The notes below the pieces were generated by a model. It had not been told where the DNA came from. It did no database searches and saw only the letters and a list, made by a program, of their open reading frames with translations. A DNA stretch of 64,000 bases, from assembly GCA_033980235.1 (NCBI GenBank), contig CM067068.1, forward strand, positions 33,829,546 through 33,893,545, in the 5' to 3' direction. The stretch is from Diadema setosum (lineage: Eukaryota > Echinodermata > Echinoidea > Diadematoida > Diadematidae). Shown here one piece after another: positions 11,564 to 25,400 of the stretch (position 1 is its first letter; every line of letters begins with the position of its first letter). The position numbers were made by a program, and so were the translations under genes.

Positions 11564-14500
11564 CTACCGATAGAAGCACAAAAGGAAAACTACAGTGGTT
11601 CCTGTATTGCTCTATGAGGGCACAAATTTAAAGTTAGTTGCACAAATAAACTTAGGTGATTTCCATTTAAAGCCCGACTATATAACGAGCCATTTGTGTC
11701 CACACAAGAGAATTATTGATTTTCTCATCGCATTGAAAAAATAAATGTTTTTTTGCATTTTTTGTTTTGTTTGTAAGTTTGCGTGAACCGGGTTTATATG
11801 TACGGTGATTCGCACGCCGGCCCCTGGATGATCTGACGTTCAATATGAATCCGGCCCTAACGCAATGTTCAACAGGTTTCTCTCAAGGGTATTAGTATTT
11901 CATTTAACTTGAAACTGCTGTATTCAAATCTCTGAGAACTATACCTGGTTTTTTTAAAGGTGCTGAGGTGACAATTTGAGAAGCCAATGCAGTGTTTGAT
12001 GCAAATTCACATCGGCCTACTTGAAGATTAAAAAGAATCGACCCATCATTTCGATTGAGGTACATAAAAGGACTGAAAGGACTGAAAGGATTGAAAGGCA
12101 TGTTTGGGACTGTATACTGCATGCATTCAAATGCGGGATTATCTTTACAGTAAAATGTTGCTTCTTCTTCTTCTTCTTCTTCTTCTTCTTTTACTCTGCC
12201 GCTACACCCCTAACCCTATCCCCTCCCCTCCCTGCCCCTTCCTAGTGCCGTAATACACACAGGAAACAACAACAACAACTTCCTGTCCCCTGCATGTCAA
12301 CATATTTTGCCGGAGTCATTCCTGAACACCTTCACTTGGTTAAGCGACTGTACCTGCTAAAGTGTCTCCTGTTGTGATTCCTACTCCGGTTACAAATGTA
12401 GAAACAGTCAGGGCAGCGGGCATGTTCTCCTCGTGCAAAACCACTGTCTTGGTAAGAATGGGTGTACAAGCATTAAGAGCGAACAGACACATGGCTTGAA
12501 TGAAAGTCGTCAGGGCTTGGTAAGTGAAACTGTCGTTCAAGGAGGCGACAAAGAATGCAGTAGAACTTAAGCTGCAGGAGATCAAGATGACATAATTTGC
12601 ATCGTACCCTGTCCGTATCAGCACAATGAGTATCGTAAGTCCTATCGCTCCAGCAAGTCCAGAAAGGCTGGCGAGATACACCGCTCGTGAAGGCTCAATG
12701 CCAAGCCACACCAAACGGGGGATTAAGAAGAGATACCACACATAGAGTACAAAGTATATTACAGTTATTGCTGGAATTGTAGAAGCGAAAAGGGGTTCGG
12801 TGAAGAAAATGTTTTCCTTTATTTTCCTCACAAATGAAGACGAAATATTCCAAATCGTTTCTTTGATAGAGTCATCTTTGTAACTGTAGATCTTTCCTTT
12901 TCTTGGAAACACGTTGCTTTCTGCTGACTCTCCTGACAACTGACTGTACTTCGTAGCAGACGACCTTACATCGACCATCAGATTATCTCTTGGTGGTCGA
13001 ATGACAGCTCCACAGACGACTACATGTAGGGCAATTCCGCCGAGAATGAAAAATGCTCCGTCATACCCGTAAGCCTCTAGACTTTTCTCAATGATCAGAG
13101 GTAGACAGAGTGCTCCAGCACATTTTCCGTAGATAGTGGCAGCGTTCACGATGGCGAATGACTTCGGAAAGTATTCATTGAGAGTGATGAACAAAGACAG
13201 ATTGACGATAGACATACCAATACCTGCATCATTACGTGAAAGGGAAGACATGCAGCATAGAAAAAATTGTATTAATCCTACTGCCAACGTGTCATTTTAT
13301 CATTTCATTTTTTGTCAACCCAACTCTTTATTCATGAACATTGAGAACTGTTCCCCCCGACTCCATTCCCAGAAGCTCACTATACTGGACAGTTTACGCC
13401 TTTTTTGAACTTCATACGTGTACGATGCGATTATGTTAATGATTATGTCTTCTGGCAGCATAACACACCAATTCAACCTTGGGAATTTCAAATACCTTCA
13501 TATGTTTCCTTCATATTCCTCTTGTTGCCTTAAATGCAATGGGACAAAAGATATACATTTTTCTTTCACATATGCGTGTGTACGTGATTTTCGCATCTTC
13601 AGGAAAAGCGTCGCATACTGAGCTTAAAAAAGAAATAAGCGTAACACCACCACTCATTCCCAACTGTTTATCAGTTTCGATTTTGTCAAATGTCATGAGC
13701 TCTCACACACACATACAAACACACACACAAAAGAGAAGCAAAGAAAAACGACATGAATGCAGGAGAAAAGAAAACGAAATATTCTCATAGGATGATTATA
13801 AATAACAACAACTCTTCTTCTTCTTCTTCAAATTGCACTGAACAAGTATGATGACATAGGAGGATCACATATTTCGTGTTTATATTTCTTCTTCTTCTTC
13901 TTCTTCCATAAATAGTGCATCCTTCAGGATCTGCGCACAGGGTCTGCAACTCAGCACACACAGAAAAAGATTTTACTTCTTAGATTAATTTCATATCACT
14001 TTTTTTTTATTTGCAATATTGTAAAAGACCAATCAACATAACGCTTGGATAATTTGTGGTTATTTTGGTTGCTTTAGCTTATTCGGTTTTATACACCACC
14101 ATAATGTGTAGGATATCCTCCGAAAAAAAAAAACAAACAAACAAACAAATAAACAAACAATAACATCAATACAAATTGATGGAGTTAACCCGAGAACTTT
14201 GGCATTATTTACACGGTGAACACGGGCGAAGATACGGGTTACTCGCAATATAAAACATTGTTTATATTAAATCAATGGGATCCCTGCTACCGAAGGCGGC
14301 AATGTTTGAAAGGTATAGCTTTTATCCAAGCCGGAATGCTAAAGTATGACATATACTGCTTCTACGTTCATGAACCTGAAGAGTTTATCTTAATTCGCTT
14401 CTTGCATATCGACGGAAATTCAGCCTTGCTAGTAGACCACGATTAAAGAACAGAAACGCTATTAATGAAACACTATGCTTGATAACTGGAGACCTGGAAG

Positions 14501-14946
14501 AAAGAGGATCTGGAACCTAGCTAGTACAAATTAACATGGATTTGAGAAAATATATCGACGGTAAGGAATGAATTCGACTCAATTCAATAGTTTATTTATT
14601 TCCATTAAAAATATGATACAAAGCGGTACATGTGTCAATGCGACTTTCATCCAGCATGTGTCCAGTTGCGAAGGACAGGTCATCAAAGACAGTAAAATAT
14701 ATGCACGAATGGTTTTATCATGGAGCTACTCTCTGTTAGTAGCTTCGTGGTTTTATAGCGAAAAGGGGATTGTGCACACTATGCCATTGCAACAAAATGA
14801 AGAAATAATCATAATGATGTAAATTACTGTTCCACTAAAAAGCTAAGCTTGTAGTATAGGACTTGGAACACTGAAAAGAAAACTAACAGCTAACACCAAT
14901 ATACCAAAATGATGTATTCATGTACCATTGTGCATTTGGTCATTGG

Positions 14947-15000
<54 letters not shown>

Positions 15001-18000
15001 GGAGGAAACAGGAGCAAGGAAGAATTGAGAAGGAAAATGAAGAGGAAAGGAATGGAAGAGGTCTGTGGACACGCTACTCAAAATCTCAAGGACAGATGAA
15101 AATAATGGAGGATTTTAAAAAACAGCACAATTAATCAGTTGTGTTAAGTGGTATAATTATGTGGAAAACATTTTTTTCTGTATAATTTGAATGTCATTGA
15201 TAGATTCTTTTAAACTGTTATCTAAGTTATTCCAAAATCTGGATCCAGGATATATATTATTCTTTCAAAATTTTTAGAGATCGAAGTCAATAAAGATATT
15301 GGTCTGTAATTGTTAACATTATTCTTCTCGCCTTTTTCACATAGGAATAATTTTTGCAATCTTCATGTTATCTGGTACAGGTCCAGTCGTGAGCGATAGA
15401 TCAATAATGTGTACTAAAGTTTCTATTATTTTTGAGGAATTATATTTTTAACAAATAATCATCAATTCTAATTCAATTCCAAATCTTTCAAATTATGAAC
15501 AATCTTAATTACTTCTTTATTATATGTGGGGTCCAAAAATATAGATTTGGGATTAGGTATATCTAACAAATCATGACACACTTTACTATATATAGATGAA
15601 GGGATATTTTTTGATAAAATTTTCCCAATCAATGAAAAGAAATAATTTAAAATTTCAATCATGCCAGCGGGTACATTTACTTGAGGTGTTACCCCATAGC
15701 ATTTCTGAAATACTAGACGCATCATTACAAGTATCCATAACATTTGTTATTGTTGTTGTAACACCACCACTCATTCCCAACTATTTGTCAGTTTCGATTT
15801 TGTCAAATGTCATGAGCTCTCACACACACATACAAACCAACACACAAAAGAGAAGCAAAGAAAAACGACATGAATGCAGGAGAAAAGAAAACGAAATATT
15901 CTCATAGGATGATTATAAATAACAACAACTCTTCTTCTTCTTCTTCTTCAAATTGCACTGAACAAGTATGATGACATAGGAGGATCACATATTTCGTGTT
16001 TATATTTCTTCTTCTTCTTCTTCCATAAATAGTGCATCCTTCAAGATCTGCGCACAGGGTCTGCAACTCAGCACACACAGAAAAAGATTTTACTTCTTAG
16101 ATTAATTTCATATCACTTTTTTTTATTTGCAATATTGTAAAAGACCAATCAACATAACGCTTGGATAATTTGTGGTTATTTTGGTTGCTTTAGCTTATTC
16201 GGTTTTATACACCACCATAATGTGTAGGATATCCTCCGAAAAAAACAAACAAACAAACAAACAAATAAACAATAACATCAATACAAATTGATGGAGTTAA
16301 CCCGAGAACCTTGGCATTATTTACACGGTGAACACGGGCGAAGATACGGGTTACTCGCAATATAAAAACATTGTTTATATTAAATCAATGGGATCCCTGC
16401 TACCGAAGGCGGCAATGTTTGAAAGGTATAGCTTTTATCCAAGCCGGAATGCCAAAGTATGACATAGATACTGCTTCTACGTTCATGAACCTGAAGAGTT
16501 TATCTTAATTCGCTTCTTGCATATCGACGGAAATTCAGCCTTGCTAGTAGACCACGATTAAAGAACAGAAACGCTATTAATGAAACACTATGCTTGATAA
16601 CTGGAGACCTGGAAGAAAGAGGATCCGGAACCTAGCTAGTACAAATTAACATGGATTTGAGAAAATATATCGACGGTAAGGAATGAATTCGACTCAATTC
16701 AATAGTTTATTTATTTCCATTAAAAATATGATACAAAGCGGTACATGTGTCAAAGCGACTTTCATCCAGCATGTGTCCAGTTGCGAAGGACAGGTCATCA
16801 AAGACAGTAAAATATATGCACGAATGGTTTTATCATGGAGCTACTCTCTGTTAGTAGCTTCGTGGTTTTATAGCGAAAAGGGGACTGTGCACACTATGCC
16901 ATTGCAACAAAATGAAGAAATAATCATAATGATGTAAATTACTGTTCCACTAAAAAGCTAAGCTTGTAGTATAGGACTTGGAACACTGAAAAGAAAACTA
17001 ACATGTACCATTTTGCATTTGGTCATTGGTATTATATATATATATATATATATCAAACGAGGAAACAGGAGCAAGGAAGAACTGAGAAGGAAAAGGAAGA
17101 GGAAAGGAATGGAAGAGGTCTGTGGACACGCTACTCAAAATCTCAAGGACAGATGAAAATAATGGAGGATTTTAAAAAACAGCACAATTAATCAGTTGTG
17201 TTAAGTGGTATAATTATGTGGATAACATTTTTTTCTGTATAATTTGAATGTCATTGATAGATTATTTTAAACTGTTATCTAAGTTATTCCAAAATCTGGA
17301 TCCAGGATATATATTATTCTTTCAAAATTTTTAGAGATCGAAGTCAATAAAGATATTGGTCTGTAATTGTTAACATCATTCTTCTCGCCTTTCTCACCTT
17401 TCTCACATAGGAATAATTTTTGCAATCTTCATGTTATCTGGTACAGGTCCAGTCGTGAGCGATAGATCAATAATGTGTACTAAAGTTTCTATTATTTTTG
17501 AGGAATTATATTTTTAACAAATAATCATCAATTCTAATTCAATTCCAAATCTTTCAAATTATGAACAATCTTAATTACTTCTTTATTATATGTGGGGTCC
17601 AAAAATATAGATTTGGGATTAGGTATATCTAACAAATCATGACACACTTTACTATATATAGATGAAGGGATATTTTGTGATAAAATTTTCCCAATCAATG
17701 AAAAGAAATCATTTAAAATTTCAATCATGCCAGCGGGTACATTTACTTGAGGTGTTACCCCATAGCATTTCTGAAATACTAGACGCATCATTACATGTAT
17801 CCATAACATTTTTTATTGTTGTTGTTGTTTTCCAAGTATTCTTAATATCATTTTTATATTTGGTTATCTTGTTTACATTATATTATCTCTTTTGTGTACG
17901 CAATAAATTAGGGAGCGTATTTTTACAGGCCACATTACTATGTTTGTATATTTTTGTCAGTGGGGTTGCATCTATACTTTATCTTTGTGTTATTTATCTT

Positions 18001-21000
18001 CTTCTTTATCTTTTCTTCTTAACTTGTTTATATGTTTAATGTAGGCTGAAGCAACAAATTTGAGATAATATTTCAGACTTATGTCATTCCAATTCATGAA
18101 TGCGCATTCAAATTCACACAGCGCACGCACGCTACAATATTCGGGCATTCAAATTCAGAATCCGAGCAAATAATTTCATTTATGTGCGCTCTTTTTCGTT
18201 TTCGTCACATCAAATTCACGCATGTGCGTTCAATTTCCAAATGCGAGCACTGCATTTCCTACTCATGCATTCAAATTCGCGCGGTAGTCCCGATGAGCTT
18301 GTTTGGGGCGTTCAATTTCATTTTCAGACGATCAATTTCCTACTTCGTGCGATCAATTTAATGAAGGAAATAGAATACATTTTTTGAAGAATGGGGTAAT
18401 CTTGGTAATGGGATGAGAAATGGGCGAATATTTCTCATAAAACATGCGAAGAGGTATACACAACACAGGGCTATATGCATTTAATTATGTTTAATGCCTC
18501 TGTATTGTTCTGTGTTCGTGTATTCTTGATTTTCATATCAAGAAATTTTGAATTATGAGGTCCAATCAGTAGTGTATCCAAACAACACGACAATTTAAAC
18601 AAAGTCCTTGGTGACACTGCATGAACTAAAAAAAAAAAAAAAGGACAACACTATCCTCACAATGTATCTTATCTTAAGACAAACTGACGCACAATTATGA
18701 CTTCACGAAGCTCCGCAGAAGTACACCAATAAGATATCAATGAACAACAAGATGTACACAATGTTTGTGTTATCAGTTTCAATGTAGTCGCAGTTGTTTT
18801 TCTTTAAGGTGTCAATTAACCTCCCCTATCATGCCCGTTCGTATACAGTGCCTGATGTGACTTTACTATTGCTGCCACTTTACCCTCGTCATCCTCATGA
18901 AGTTAAAATTTATGTTAGAATGAACAGGTGGACACATACGGCAAAATAAATAACTTCATCAACAAGCCCAACCTACTCAAAGCTAAGTGGAAAAGACACG
19001 CATACACTACCCCAAGCTAACTAAATGTAAGACTTAAAAAACATGAATGCACTTATTTTTGAACATGGTTGCCTTCTCATGAATTTGAATGAATGACGAA
19101 ATTCCATCGCTGGCTTGATATTAAATTCGAATGCTCATTGCTGAAATGCATGCTCCTATCTTGAATTTGAATCACGCACATGAACAAGTGATTGCTCCGA
19201 TAATGATTTGAATGAACGGATTATGAATTTGATTGCTGATTCAGTGCTGCGAGTTTGGAATTAAAAAATAAAATGCTCGGAATATGAACTTGAATGACAA
19301 AAGTATGAAACTGACCCGGAAAACCTATATTACGGGTCTTACAGAGTATAAGACATCGCGTATTAAAATCCCTTCTGATATGTACGCCTAGTGATAATGA
19401 CTCTACTTGAAGTAAGGGGAGGTAATCGGCCTAAACCCCTGAAATAAACGAACCCTTACATCATAGTAGGCCTGCATCTGCATTTTGTGCTTTATCATTC
19501 TCTACAAGAACCTGGTTTCATGCATTATGTACTTTACTTATTTTGCCACTCCCCTTACTGCCTGTGTACACACATACATATTATGTGACCTTGCACTACA
19601 AAACCAACAAAAAATCGCCAGACATGGATTTCCAGTTAAGAGCATAGTCTGAAAGAGCAGACTCTAAGCTTTAAAATGATGTATAATATTGGAAAGAAAG
19701 CACACACTCAAGGGAACTGTATTTAAAAGACTGAAAATATTAAAAGTAAATGATTTTTATATTTATCAATCCGCTATTTTTATGTTCAAATACATCAACA
19801 ATTTACTACCATTCTTCCATGATACTTTCATCTCAAATAGCAAAGTACACTCATATCCCACTCGTCATTGCAATGACATTCATCTAAATAACCCGAAGCT
19901 ACTTGTCGCTCATAGATCTATTCGACACCACGGACCGGATATATGGAATTTTCTGCCCGAACAAATTAAAGCATGCACATCACTTTTTTCTTTTAAAGCA
20001 AACATGAAAAAGCACATTATATCAAATTATGGGAATCAGCTGATATCTGACTATTGTAACCAAAAAAAAAAAAGATTAATTTAATGTTTTGATACCCCCC
20101 TCCCAAGTCTCCTTACATCAAACTATTCAATAAACGTAATTATCTAAGTTTTCTTATCTTAAAAGGCCCCTAGTACCGCGCGCCTGGTGGGCTCTTTCAC
20201 TCGCACCAGCACTCACCTCACCCACCTCATTCTCTGTACATATAGTGTCTATACAATTTTTGTTCTCGCAATGTGATGCCAGAATGTCTTTGGTTTTTTT
20301 TTTTCTTTTCTTTTGTTTTCGATAAGTATACATGATGTATGTTTTGCCCGTTTTCTTTTTTTTTTTCTTCTCTTTCAAGACTGTCGTATCTTCAAGCTAT
20401 AATATTTGACGATAGTCTTCTGCATTCACACTCCCAATACATGAGTCATAATTCAGTCAGATCATAATGATTCACTTTATGCCGAGTGGTTCCCATTGAT
20501 GTGTTCTCTTTTTTTTTTTTTATATCTGTACACGTATATCTCAGTTATGTTCGGATGTACACATTCTATGTTTTATACTTTGTATTGAAAACAATAAGAA
20601 ATGACTGTATTTCATCACCCTTTTCGAGTTCTCACGTAAAATCCAGGGATGCAACTTTTTGTTGGTTTTGTGATGCACGGTCATATATATATATAGATAG
20701 ATAGATATACATGTGTATATATAGATAGATAGATAGATAGATTTACATATACGTACATACATACATATATAAATTCCTCCCATCACATCTTTAAAAGCTT
20801 ACCTGAAAGTGCCATCAGCGCCCCGAAAAATACCAAATTAGAAGCCAGAGGAACACAAATCAGAGGAATGGCGGCAAGAAGTCCGCCAAGGATGGCCGCA
20901 GCGGTTCGATGCATCAGCTTAATCACAACGTACGCAATTGGAGCTGTAAAATAATAATGATAATAATATTTTAGGAGAAAACAGCAAATACCTATCCAAC

Positions 21001-22387
21001 AACACAATTATGGTGAAACAATTCCCCTGTAATTTACAAAGGTAACTCTTCTGAAACTAGTACAAACAACTTTTCGTAGTAAGGCATTTGACACCCATAA
21101 TAAATCATTATAAAAAACAATAGACTTTAACCGTAAAGTTATACTGTTTTGAATTACAATGTGGTCATAAGAAACTAACAAGTTTTGTCTATTGTTAGTT
21201 CATATTTTGTAGAAGAGTGTGCAATATTATTTTGAAGTTTACAATTCCTTGTTTCCGGCTTCCTCGATTTGCGGTTTACGTACAGCATGAGCGGATCGAT
21301 GCAAGGCTTCATCGAGCAATTTCATGGATCTCTGCCACCTTAATGACCTAACAATATTATTGTGTGAAACTTAAGTTACAGCAAACTACCGGTATACATG
21401 CAAACTTTCCTACCGCCTTCTGAGCGTTTCAGTCTTTGAGTTTTAATCATGTGAATGTACAAAATAGGAAAACTCCAATGTTTAAAACGTCATTCTTAAG
21501 TATCCTAACGGTTAAAGGACTGTATTATTATTGCGTCAGTAATGATTTGGTGCAGGTATTCTCGAGGAGGATAAAATGCCGCGAGACTCCCGATCTTGTT
21601 CATGGAAATGAGCTTTTTCATTATCTGTGTGAATGATATATGATATTGGTTTGTGATGATCTGTCGTAATACTAAAGAGATCTGTATTATCGCCCTTTCC
21701 AGAGAGGAAGCGAGTTCACAGCATGTATTTAAGTTTCGTGTTTGTCTTTGTCTTTTTTTTTTTGTAGTACCCCTTTTCCATTTCTTTCAACAGGTCCTGC
21801 TGCTGCGCTGCCTTCCCCAAGTTCTGCTCTTTCTTCACATATTTATCTGTTCCTCACTCATGCCACGTGGTGTTTTGTTAAACTTTCAGTTCATTAAGTA
21901 GATTTGACTCTTTATTCAGGAACAAAAATAGCTATGTCACTGACCAAAGTTCATCTAGCATTCTTAATAGACCAACTTTGCAATAACTTTACTGACAGTG
22001 GTATAGGATGACCATACGAATATGGAATTTTCAGTTTCAATGGAGGGAAACAAGTTAGGCTCTTTTAAAAGAGAGGACTTTACGAAGTTTGCGAATTATT
22101 AGGCTGGATTCACACTGTCCGTAAAGTGACACAAGATGACCATACGAATATGAAATTTTCAATTTTCACCTGAGGTTGTCCCCGAACCTGGCTAAAAGCT
22201 GATCAAATAACAAAATAAGTACGACCTTTTCTTGGCAGCCTGAGAAACGTCACCGACGGTGATAGGATGGTTTAAAGATACCCTCAAGAATAACCCTCTA
22301 TTTATACGATCAGAGCGGAATTTGAAAATTTCCTTTACCGTGCGTACATCTTTGCCCACCTTCGGGACAGTCTGACGCCTGCTTCAG

Positions 22388-22450
<63 letters not shown>

Positions 22451-25400
22451 TAAAGATCAATGTTTTTATGTTATTGACCGATCCTAACTGTCAATCAGTA
22501 TAATTGCATCGACAGGGCAAGCCGGATGTCTGTCGGTGTACTCTCTCCTGCGACAGGTTTCTCCACCCCTCTCAGGTACCGATCCAAGGCGTAAGGTTAC
22601 CAGGCCGAATTCACCAATGTGGTCCCTCAATAGGGTTCTTACCCGGCTGGTGGCTGGCCAGGGAGCGCGGCGTTCCAGCCAGGGAGCAATGATAATCATT
22701 AGCAATTGACAATAGGGGGCGCTGTGGTATAGTGGATAAGACTCCCGACTATGGCACGCTATTTGCCCAATAATTCCGATAAACTGAGTTTATCGCCGGA
22801 AAAACTCAGTTTATCAGTCGATGAGTTAAGTTTTTCGAGAAAAACTGAAAAACTGAAAAACGCAGTTTTTCGGCGATTAACTAGGTTTTTCGCTCAATAA
22901 ACACGGTTTCTCTCGAAAAACTTAGTTTATCGATAATCAGAGTTATTCGTGCCTTGTCAGTAATTGGCGCTTTCAGCTTAGCGTAGTAGCCATGCACTGC
23001 TCCTGCGCCGTATTACCAGCTTCAGACGTTATACGACACTGGCTGCGTTTATCAACTTTCCCCTGTTTAAACGGGATAATCAGAGTTATTCGTGCCTTGT
23101 CAGTAATTGGCGCTTTCAGCTTAGCGTAGTAGCCATGCACTGCTCCTGCGCCGTATTACCAGCTTCAGACGTTATACGACACTGGCTGCGTTTATCAACT
23201 TTCCCCTGTTTAAACGGCTTTCGATAGCCCTTTCCATAGCCCTTTCGAAAGCCCTTTCCATAGCCCTTTCCAAAGCCCTGACTGCCTGTACTATTAATGT
23301 ACCGCTTGTTTTCTAAGAAGGGACGGCGAAAAGCAATTACCATCATAAAGACATATCTTCCTTTGAGAGTGACGAGTCATGATGCAATGCCACATGAATC
23401 AATTGTCTTCCTATCAGTGAGGCAGCTCCAGTTTAGCACATACTTCAAATATTTCTGAGTGGCAGCATGAGACTTTGGCTGCGTTTATCAACTTTCCCCT
23501 GTTTAAACGGCTTTCGATAGCCCTTTCCAAAGCCCTTTAGAAACGGCTTTCAAAATAGTTGCGTTTATCAACTCTCTTCACGAACACGATTTTTTAACTG
23601 GCCTGTCACTGCACAGCTGCATTGCGCTATTCGACCCGAGGAGAAGTACAAGTACTGAAGTACAAGACTACAAAGCCGTTTCAAAACAGCTTTGCGTTTA
23701 TCATCTTCCAAAAGGCTTTTACAAACAGGTTTCTGATAACCTGTTTAGGAAACCTGTTTGGATCGCCACAAATTTGCGGCTTTCGAAAAGGCTTTCCTAA
23801 AGGGCTTTCAAAACAGCTTTGTGTTTATCAACTCGTAAAAATTCCTTGAAAGCTGTTTGGATAACCTGTTTCTGCCGAGAAAGGAGAGTTGATAAACGCA
23901 CCCTTTCGGAAAAGGCTTTCCTAAAGGGCTTTCAAAACAGCTTTGCGTTTATCAACTCGTAAAAATTCCTTGAAAGCTGTTTGGATAACCTGTTTCTGCC
24001 GAGAAAAGTAGTTGATAAACGCAGCCTTTGATAGTTGCATTGCGGCAAGTTGTCTACTTAACTACGCGTGTCGAATAACGCAACGGACGTCATTAAAGAT
24101 TATTTTGCTCGCTGTTTTGCCATGGCCATGAATGGTACAAGTGGGCAGTCAGAAGAGCTGCCAGATCCAGGAGCTTAGAGATTTCTCACGTGGGATGTTT
24201 GCCGTCGCGACAACTGGCTGGTAATGAGTACGACTGTAGTTGAAAGTCTGCGGCTAGTGCGTGCTGAGTTCCACGTCCTAATCCAGCTACAGTGCCGCAT
24301 AGGGCTCACACCTGTAAATAAAATGGAATGTCGCAGACCCCTTCACAAATTCGTACCAAAGATACCAAAATAAATGAAGAAAAAGATTAATTAAAAATCA
24401 TTAATGCAGTTTGGCATAAAACTGAAAAGCTGCAGATATTGAGTATGAATTCCTCTACAAACTGCATTTTGGTTTGAAGATCAAAGCTGTTCTCGTGGAA
24501 TTTGAAGGGACTATATTTCATTGGGTGCGTGTACGGAAAATAGGTGATTTTTTGAGTGAAAAGAACTCGTAGTCTGGCTTTGCGGACCCTTGGACCCTTG
24601 GCCGAAGAACCTGCCTTGGAAATTTGATGGATGACAGGGTATAGCTAACTTATCCAGGTTAGTGAAGATGAAACACTTCATTTCTTCCAGCTATTTTACA
24701 GAATTTTTTGAAATTTGAATTTTAACACACGTCTCTGTGGGGAATTTATCCGTGTGAGCCCTATAGAGAATGCACGCAATGCACACAAGTCAATGGGAAG
24801 TATTCATCCCATGCAAGCTCTGCTGGTTTATGTTGATCTATTCTGTCAAATCCATCCCTCCCCTCCCCCTACCCCTACCCCCCTCCTCTCCTCTTACCCC
24901 TCCCCCTCTACCCCCCCCCCCCCCCCCCCGCCCAACTCCGCTTAACTACTATTTGTTTTCTTATTATATTCTTGTGGTACTAGATCTTGGCAGAAACTAG
25001 TCATCAGTATCACACAACTTTGAATGATTGTGTCAGTTTAATGTATATATTTCTTTGTTTGGGCTACCACTGAAACAGCTCAAGATACTTCAAAGTTAAT
25101 CTGTTTGATAAATAAAAGTGTTTTACAGTACTTTGTAGGCAATAAGGTGATGATGACACACCCTTAATCAAGGATTACTACCTGCATCTTTGTATTCATC
25201 TTATGAAAAACTAATCAAAACTGCAAGATTTATTTTTGAAAAAACTCCAAAGGGCATTATTTTCAAAAGTGTCTCTTTGAGAAGCTTTATATAACCCTTG
25301 AATGGGCAATTTCCCATATGATGTAGGGGCAAATATCATCAAAAACACATTTATGATGTTAAAAAGTCAAATAAGAAATATGACCTCCACTAAACGGCAC

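Noticed and set aside
13136..13408. 90-codon plus-strand open frame
   Set aside because: It lies antisense to exon 3 of the MCT-like gene, whose frame is supported by family motifs and a paralogue.
14568..14822. 84-codon open frame present twice (also 16683-16937)
   Set aside because: Its start is a reversed LINE tail (ATTCGACTCAATTCAATAG), and the second copy is due to the tandem duplication, not to coding constraint.
8970..20683. A single large segmental duplication joining the two FB + TIR pairs
   Set aside because: The sequence between the FB and TIR elements is unrelated at the two places, and the orientation is inverted while the order is the same, so separate insertions fit better.
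22725..22735. A tRNA gene
   Set aside because: Only an A box is here. The B box is 3 kb away beyond an insertion and the body is SINE sequence.
24715..25000. Proline-rich open frames
   Set aside because: They are translations of the C-rich tract in two frames at once.
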